Shown here: positions 59,842-64,000 of the stretch, piece after piece | Numbering within the stretch: the stretch's first letter is position 1 | How the letters are laid out: each line of letters begins with the position of its first letter | Source: Clostridia bacterium | GTDB lineage: Bacteria; Bacillota; Clostridia; Oscillospirales; Acutalibacteraceae | Length of the DNA stretch: 64,000 nt | Assembly: GCA_017622555.1 (NCBI GenBank) | Contig: JAGAQV010000001.1 | Coordinates: forward strand, 62,001 to 126,000 | Direction: 5' to 3' | Made by a program: the position numbers and the translations under genes | Notes under the pieces: generated by a model | The model's database searches: none | What the model was told of the DNA's origin: nothing | The model's input: only the letters and a program-made list of their open reading frames with translations

Positions 59842-61019
59842 TTATATTCCTCCATAAGTGCCTTAAAGGCCGGTAAAGATTTTACAATTTGGTTGTAGCT
59901 TACGCAGTAGCTTATACGAACATAGCCCTCATAACCGAAGCTGTCACTTGGAACAAGCAAAAGCTCGTACTTCTTTGCCCTTTCACAAAATGCAGCGGCA
60001 TCGCTTTCAGGTGATTTCATAAATAGATAAAATGCACCGTCGGGCTTTGCACATTCATAGCCATATTCTACTAAAGCGTTATATAAAACGTCACGGTTTT
60101 TCTTATAAGCTTCAACATCACCTGTAAGACCGATGCATTCCTTCACCGTGTACTGCAAAAGGCTTGGTGCGCAAACATAACCAAGTGCCCTGCCAGCACC
60201 GCAAACAGCGGCGTAAATATCGGTTGCAATATCAATCTTAGGAGATACAAATATATAACCTATGCGCTCACCCGGAAGGGATAACGACTTACTGAACGAA
60301 TAGCAAACAATTGTATTGTCGTAAAAATTAGGGATATAAGGCACGTCCACACCGTAGGCAAGCTCACGGTAAGGCTCATCACAAATTATGTAAATAGAAG
60401 TGCCGAATTCAGTCTGCTTTTTATTTAATAATTCACTAAGCTTAATTACAGTTTCTTCAGATAACACAACACCTGTGGGGTTGTTGGGCGAATTAACAAT
60501 AATGGCCTTGGTGTTTTTATTAATTGCGGCTTCTAAAGCAGCAAAATCAATTTGAAAATCACTTTCACGGCATTTTACAACCTTAAAGCTTGCCCCTGCC
60601 TTTTCAGCAAATACACGGTATTCGGGGAAAAAAGGTGCTAAGGCGATAACCTCGTCCCCCTCATTTACAAGTGCGTTAAGGGTTATTGTAAGGGAAGCGG
60701 CCGCACCGCAGGTCATATAAATTAAATCAGGACTTGAGGATGCACCGAAACGCTGTGTAATACTATCGCTTATTGCCTTACGAACTGTCGGGTCACCCTG
60801 AGCTGAGGTATAACCGTGAAGCTTTACGGGATCTGTTTCTTTTATTAAGCGAGCCATAATTTCCGAAACCTTTTCGGGTGCGGGAATACTAGGGTTGCCG
60901 AGGCTAAAATCAAGCACATTTTCAGCGCCGATTTCGCTTCTTCGCTTGTTACCGTATTCAAAAATTTCACGAATTACCGAACGCACCTTACCAAGCTCGG
61001 TCATTTTTTGATTTATCAT
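59838..61019 (-). CDS. PLP-dependent class I/II aminotransferase, probably aromatic
   Basis: 393 residues of fold type I. NSPNNPTG near 176, CDEPYRELAYG near 213 and the PLP lysine Lys244 in YSFSKSLSLPGERIGY are present. As first gene of the aromatic operon it probably transaminates phenylpyruvate and 4-hydroxyphenylpyruvate to Phe and Tyr, completing both branches; an aspartate aminotransferase is possible. An upstream frame to 61079 runs through the attenuator hairpin and is not used; ATG 61019 follows GAGGAAT. Confidence 0.9.
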   Translation of the reverse strand: MINQKMTELGKVRSVIREIFEYGNKRRSEIGAENVLDFSLGNPSIPAPEKVSEIMARLIKETDPVKLHGYTSAQGDPTVRKAISDSITQRFGASSSPDLIYMTCGAAASLTITLNALVNEGDEVIALAPFFPEYRVFAEKAGASFKVVKCRESDFQIDFAALEAAINKNTKAIIVNSPNNPTGVVLSEETVIKLSELLNKKQTEFGTSIYIICDEPYRELAYGVDVPYIPNFYDNTIVCYSFSKSLSLPGERIGYIFVSPKIDIATDIYAAVCGAGRALGYVCAPSLLQYTVKECIGLTGDVEAYKKNRDVLYNALVEYGYECAKPDGAFYLFMKSPESDAAAFCERAKKYELLLVPSDSFGYEGYVRISYCVSYNQIVKSLPAFKALMEEYK

Positions 61020-61038
61020 TATAAATTCCTCATTTTCT

Positions 61039-61092
61039 AAAAAATAAAAACCCGTAATAACCATGCAAAACAAAAGCATGATAACTACGGGC
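61039..61092 (-). terminator. Attenuator terminator of the aromatic operon
   Basis: Minus strand GCCCGTAGTTATCATGC pairs with GCATGGTTATTACGGG (CCCGTA/TACGGG and CATGC/GCATG with a small mismatch between), followed by TTTTTATTTTTT. It lies after the Phe/Tyr-rich leader frame and 20 nt before the first structural gene, so it must be passed for expression. Confidence 0.85.
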
Positions 61093-61123
61093 TGAATGCA
61101 TTTATTAAAGGCATAACTTTTAA

Positions 61124-61195
61124 TTATGCTTTAACAGTGTACAGACAGTCCGTGCAAGTAAAATAATAAAATCGAAAATATGAATTTACGAACAA
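61124..61195 (-). CDS. Phe/Tyr-rich leader peptide (attenuation)
   Basis: A 23-codon frame between the operon promoter and the attenuator. It starts at TTG, six bases after AAGGAAGTG; a GTG at 61204 in the same frame lies inside that site. The core is SYFRFYYF: of the eleven codons at 61192-61160, seven are Phe or Tyr (four TTT/TTC, three TAT). It ends in TAA at 61126-61124, before a small stem GCATAA/TTATGC. This is the expected build of a leader that stalls when Phe- or Tyr-tRNA is short. The AT-rich setting means the codon cluster could in part be chance. Confidence 0.65.
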   Translation of the reverse strand: MFVNSYFRFYYFTCTDCLYTVKA

Positions 61196-61226
61196 CCTGT
61201 CCACTTCCTTTTTTAAGATATAGTGT

Positions 61227-61255
61227 ATTTTACTCCTATAATGTGGATATGTCAA
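61227..61255 (-). promoter_or_regulatory. Promoter of the aromatic amino acid operon
   Basis: Minus strand TTGACA (61255-61250), 17 bp, TAAAAT (61232-61227), giving a leader of about 200 nt. Confidence 0.75.
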
Positions 61256-61315
61256 CCGTAATATTGCACAAACTTTAGTGTTTTAAAGTGTTAAATTAAA
61301 CAATTATTCACCAAT

Positions 61316-62338
61316 TTATTCTATTTCAAGCTCTTTAAGTGAACGCATCTGATAGTCAACATTCTTTAAAAGCTCGGGCCTTTTAATTGCTACTGCAGCG
61401 CCCTTTACAACACTATGCGCTGGGTCTTCCATTTGGTGAACCTTAATCTTTAAAAAATCGGCAATTCTTTCCGCAAAGCCTGAAAGCTTTGAACCACCGC
61501 CCGTTAAATACATACCATCGTTCATAATATCGGCAACTAAATCAGGATCGGTTTTATTAAGCACCTTGCGAATAGCACCGCAAATTGAATTAATTGTATC
61601 GTCAATTGCTTCATACACTTCACCTGAAGTAATTTCAAAGCTTTCGGGAAGACCTGAAAAAATATTACGGCCTTTGGCCACCATTGCAATTTCGACGTCA
61701 CGCTTTATGGCAGAACCCACCTTCATTTTAATGGCTTCGGCAGTAAGTGGGCCAATTTCAATATTATATTCATACCTTACATAACGAATAATTTGCGCAT
61801 CAAAATCAAAGGATGCAATTTTAAAAGAATCGCACGCCGCAATACCACCCATTGAAATTACTGCCACGTCAGTAGTTCCTGCACCAATATCAACAATTAA
61901 GGTGCCGTGTGGCTTTGAAAAATCAAGTCCCAGCCCAAAAGCAATTGCCAAAGGACCTTCGACAACAGTTATATTTCGTCCGCCTGCGGCCTCCACAACG
62001 TTTGAAAGTGAATGGTGCTGAAGCTCGGTAAGACCTGCAGGTAGTGTTGCAATTATACGTGGTCGCAGAATGTTATTGCCAAACGCCTGCTGCATATAGT
62101 CCTTAAGCATAAGCTCGGTTAAGTCATAATCCGAAATGATGCCGTGTTCAATTGGGTAAACACTTAACATACTGTCGGGCGTTCTGCCGATTGTTTGCTT
62201 TGCCTTTTCGCCAAAATATATAGGCTCCCAGCTTTCACTATCAACCGTAACAACGCTTGGCAGTTCAACAACTACCTTCGAACTTGAAAATATTACGGTT
62301 TTTGAAGAGCCTAAATCTATACCAATGTCGGTAGCCAT
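61316..62338 (-). CDS. MreB/Mbl-like actin homologue
   Basis: 340-residue actin-fold protein that forms membrane-bound filaments guiding wall synthesis. DIGIDLGSSKTVIF at 4-17 is phosphate 1, VDIGAGTTDVAVIS near 157 phosphate 2, and MYLTGGGSKLSGF near 284 the adenosine motif. No mreC or mreD follow, so this is a stand-alone paralogue (Mbl or MreBH-like) in a recD2-comFC unit. Start overlaps comFC by one base. The end lacks a strong terminator. Confidence 0.92.
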   Translation of the reverse strand: MATDIGIDLGSSKTVIFSSSKVVVELPSVVTVDSESWEPIYFGEKAKQTIGRTPDSMLSVYPIEHGIISDYDLTELMLKDYMQQAFGNNILRPRIIATLPAGLTELQHHSLSNVVEAAGGRNITVVEGPLAIAFGLGLDFSKPHGTLIVDIGAGTTDVAVISMGGIAACDSFKIASFDFDAQIIRYVRYEYNIEIGPLTAEAIKMKVGSAIKRDVEIAMVAKGRNIFSGLPESFEITSGEVYEAIDDTINSICGAIRKVLNKTDPDLVADIMNDGMYLTGGGSKLSGFAERIADFLKIKVHQMEDPAHSVVKGAAVAIKRPELLKNVDYQMRSLKELEIE

Positions 62339-63063
62339 TATTTTCCTTCCTTCTTTTTGTTTTTTGCGGTCGTAAGACCTGTTATACAGTAAACCTCGTC
62401 AGCGCCTAAAAGCAAAAGCTGCTTTGCACATTCGTCCATTGTGGCGCCTGTGGTTTTAATATCATCAACCAATAAAACGGTTTTTCCGTTTAAATTAACC
62501 TTTTTATTTGCCAAAAATTTACCTTTCGTATTTTTAAAGCGTTCATCATAATTTAACTTGTGCTGAGTTTTGGCACCCCTTACGCTTATAATTGCATTAT
62601 CAATTATTGGCAGTTTTAAAAGCTTTGAAATATGCCTTGCCAAAAGTTCAGACTGATTATACCCACGCTTAAGGTGTTTTCTGAATGTCATGGGAACAAA
62701 GGTTATAACGTCAAAATTCACATTGCTGTAACAGCTTTTAACAGTAAGTGCCATTCTTTCAGCAAAAAATTTTGCAACACGTTCCTTATGACCGAATTTA
62801 AAGCTATACATTGCTTCCTTCATTACTCCCGTATTATAAAACGGTGCGGCACAGCCGCTAAAATGAAACACGCGTTTAAAACAAAGACATTCCTTCTTAG
62901 GAAGACCGCAACGGCCGCAAACCTTTGTATAGTCAACCGTTTCGGACATTTCACTGCAGTATTCACACAAATATTCGCCTTCGTTTATTATATCCCCGCA
63001 GCAAATACAGCTATTAGGAAACAATGCTGATACTATAACCTTAAAAATCGACATTAAAAGCAT
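62338..63063 (-). CDS. comFC: ComFC-type phosphoribosyltransferase
   Basis: 241 residues. Zinc-ribbon cysteines CICC (19-22) with CEYC, then CGRCGLPKKECLC near 49, precede a phosphoribosyltransferase domain with PRPP loop LLVDDIKTTGATMDEC near 199. ComFC is needed for uptake of transforming DNA in Bacillus and relatives, and homologues occur widely. KRGYNQSELLARHI near 132 is the other family motif. Its start overlaps the end of recD2 by 23 bp; an ATG at 63054 is an alternative. Confidence 0.93.
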   Translation of the reverse strand: MLLMSIFKVIVSALFPNSCICCGDIINEGEYLCEYCSEMSETVDYTKVCGRCGLPKKECLCFKRVFHFSGCAAPFYNTGVMKEAMYSFKFGHKERVAKFFAERMALTVKSCYSNVNFDVITFVPMTFRKHLKRGYNQSELLARHISKLLKLPIIDNAIISVRGAKTQHKLNYDERFKNTKGKFLANKKVNLNGKTVLLVDDIKTTGATMDECAKQLLLLGADEVYCITGLTTAKNKKKEGK

Positions 63064-64000
63064 TATCCTTTAAAAATTTTTGAAGTGATGTATAACGAAG
63101 CGTTTTTCGGTCATTTTTCGCCATAGCGTCCCATATGGCTTCATCCCCAACAAGAATTAGCATTTTTTTAGCACGGGTAACCGCAGTATATAAAAGGTTA
63201 CGGTAAACAAGACGTGATGGCACGTCACATAGCGGTATAATTACGTAATCATACTCGCTTCCCTGACTTTTGTGCACCGTTATAGCGTAGGCCAATTCTA
63301 ACTGAGAAAGGTCTTCCGAAAAATATGTAACTATTCTATCATCAAATCTTACCCTTAAAATTTGGGCACGAATGTCAATATCGGTAATGTAACCAACATC
63401 GCCGTTAAAAACACCGCTTCCCGTTTCGCCATTATCTTTTGTAAAGGTAATATCGTAATTATTTTTAATTTGCATAACCTTATCGCCTTCACGAAAGTAA
63501 ACGCCCTTATATGAAAGCTGACGCTTATCCCGTGTGAAAGGATTAAGGTTAGACTGCAAAACGTTATTAATGTTAAGTGTGCCCGTGTCCATCATACGAG
63601 AGGGGCACAAAACCTGAATATCGGTTAAAGGGTCAACCCCATAAGCCGAGGGCAGCCTTTCACACACAAGACTAACCAACGTTTCAAGGGTTTGGTACTT
63701 GTCCGCCCGCTTCATAAAAAAGCAGTCAGTACCCTGAGCGTTAAATTCAGCCTTTTCGCCCTTAATAATTGCGTGTGCGTTGTTAATTATTGCGCTTTTT
63801 GCGGCTTGTCTGAAAACCTTTTGAAGCCTTATTGACGGAAAAATATCAGCCGCTAAAATATCGCCCAAAACATTACCTGCGCCAATACTTGGCAATTGGT
63901 CAGAATCCCCAACCAAAATAATACGACAAGAAAGTCGCAAGGCTTTTAGCAAATTATCAAACAAGATAGCATCTATCATAGAAGCCTCGTCCACGATAAT
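63041..64000 (-). CDS. recD2: RecD2-type DNA helicase, C-terminal 319 residues (runs off right edge)
   Basis: 5'-3' superfamily 1B helicase. The visible part has the Walker B IIVDEASMID at the edge, VGDSDQLPSIGAGNVLGDI, the SH3-like insert YFREGDKVMQIKNNYD, AITVHKSQGSEYDYVI (motif V) and YTAVTRAKKMLILVGD (motif VI). The frame is open through base 64000, so the N-terminal half with Walker A lies outside. First visible gene of the recD2-comFC-mreB-like unit. Confidence 0.94.
   Translation of the reverse strand: MIVDEASMIDAILFDNLLKALRLSCRIILVGDSDQLPSIGAGNVLGDILAADIFPSIRLQKVFRQAAKSAIINNAHAIIKGEKAEFNAQGTDCFFMKRADKYQTLETLVSLVCERLPSAYGVDPLTDIQVLCPSRMMDTGTLNINNVLQSNLNPFTRDKRQLSYKGVYFREGDKVMQIKNNYDITFTKDNGETGSGVFNGDVGYITDIDIRAQILRVRFDDRIVTYFSEDLSQLELAYAITVHKSQGSEYDYVIIPLCDVPSRLVYRNLLYTAVTRAKKMLILVGDEAIWDAMAKNDRKTLRYTSLQKFLKDNAFNVDF

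Noticed and set aside
61020..61220. T-box riboswitch before the aromatic operon
   Set aside because: The conserved T-box core (GGTGG-ACCGCG type) and an AG-bulge stem are not present; the leader-frame model explains the region better.
61265..61315. Terminator after the MreB-like gene
   Set aside because: Only a 6-bp AT-rich dyad (ACTTTA/TAAAGT) with no proper U-tract; too weak to call.

Overview
The window is about 64 kb of a low-GC Firmicute chromosome. The pattern fits an anaerobic, fermentative clostridium, probably of the Oscillospiraceae/Ruminococcaceae type. Signs of this are the trimeric [FeFe] hydrogenase with its regulatory genes, a Re-type citrate synthase, an LdhA-like D-lactate dehydrogenase, ThyX, sigma-A-like promoters (TTGACA-17-TATAAT), GGAGG/GAGGTGA ribosome binding sites with frequent TTG starts, and many short U-tailed terminators. 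I see no rRNA, tRNA, CRISPR array, prophage or insertion sequence. Almost everything is core metabolism or housekeeping. The assignment to a family is inference.

Layout. 1-4.99 kb (minus): a Re-citrate synthase / GntR regulator / aconitase operon that runs off the left edge, then an EIIC-like permease, nth and a SLOG-fold protein. 5-7.2 kb (plus): D-lactate dehydrogenase, a histidine phosphatase and ruvX. 7.2-9.9 kb: a GntR-YtrA-type repressor with an ABC exporter and a lipoprotein. 10-15 kb: a DUF368 lipid-carrier translocase, a small membrane protein, then alr-glpK-lipase. 15-21 kb: an M14 peptidase and a NUDIX hydrolase, then (minus) prs, a GT2-GtrA-phosphodiester glycosidase fusion and a coupled membrane protein. 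21.2-27.2 kb (plus): thyX-tmk-DJ-1-mltG-U32, then a class B PBP. 27.2-31 kb: a candidate small RNA, then alaS-HIT-apt. 31-38.8 kb: maf, DUF975, pcrA, a coiled-coil protein, yajC, tgt and queA. 38.8-41.7 kb: asd-dapA-dapB for lysine/diaminopimelate. 42-50.2 kb (minus): a ten-gene hydrogenase operon, hndA, DRTGG, RsbW-like ATPase, HydS-like sensory hydrogenase, DRTGG, PHP, HATPase, hndB, hndC, hndD. 50.4-51.9 kb: a peptide-binding lipoprotein. 51.9-61.3 kb (minus): a nine-gene aromatic amino acid operon (aminotransferase, pheA, aroB, aroC, aroE-aroK fusion, aroQ, aroA, tyrA, aroF). 61.3-64 kb (minus): recD2 (cut by the edge), comFC and an MreB-like gene.

The least ordinary signals are regulatory. 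(1) The aromatic operon is preceded by a promoter, a short ORF with a Phe/Tyr-rich core (SYFRFYYF) and an intrinsic terminator, which looks like a leader-peptide attenuator. (2) Between the PBP gene and alaS lies a free-standing transcription unit of about 140 nt with its own promoter, internal stems and terminator, and no ORF; I do not recognise the RNA. (3) At two places the 3' arm of an intrinsic terminator also carries the Shine-Dalgarno sequence of the next gene. (4) Between queA and tgt there is a small MITE-like palindromic element bracketed by a decayed second copy of the queA 3' end. (5) The hydrogenase operon leader has a 9-bp hairpin flanked by exact direct repeats.
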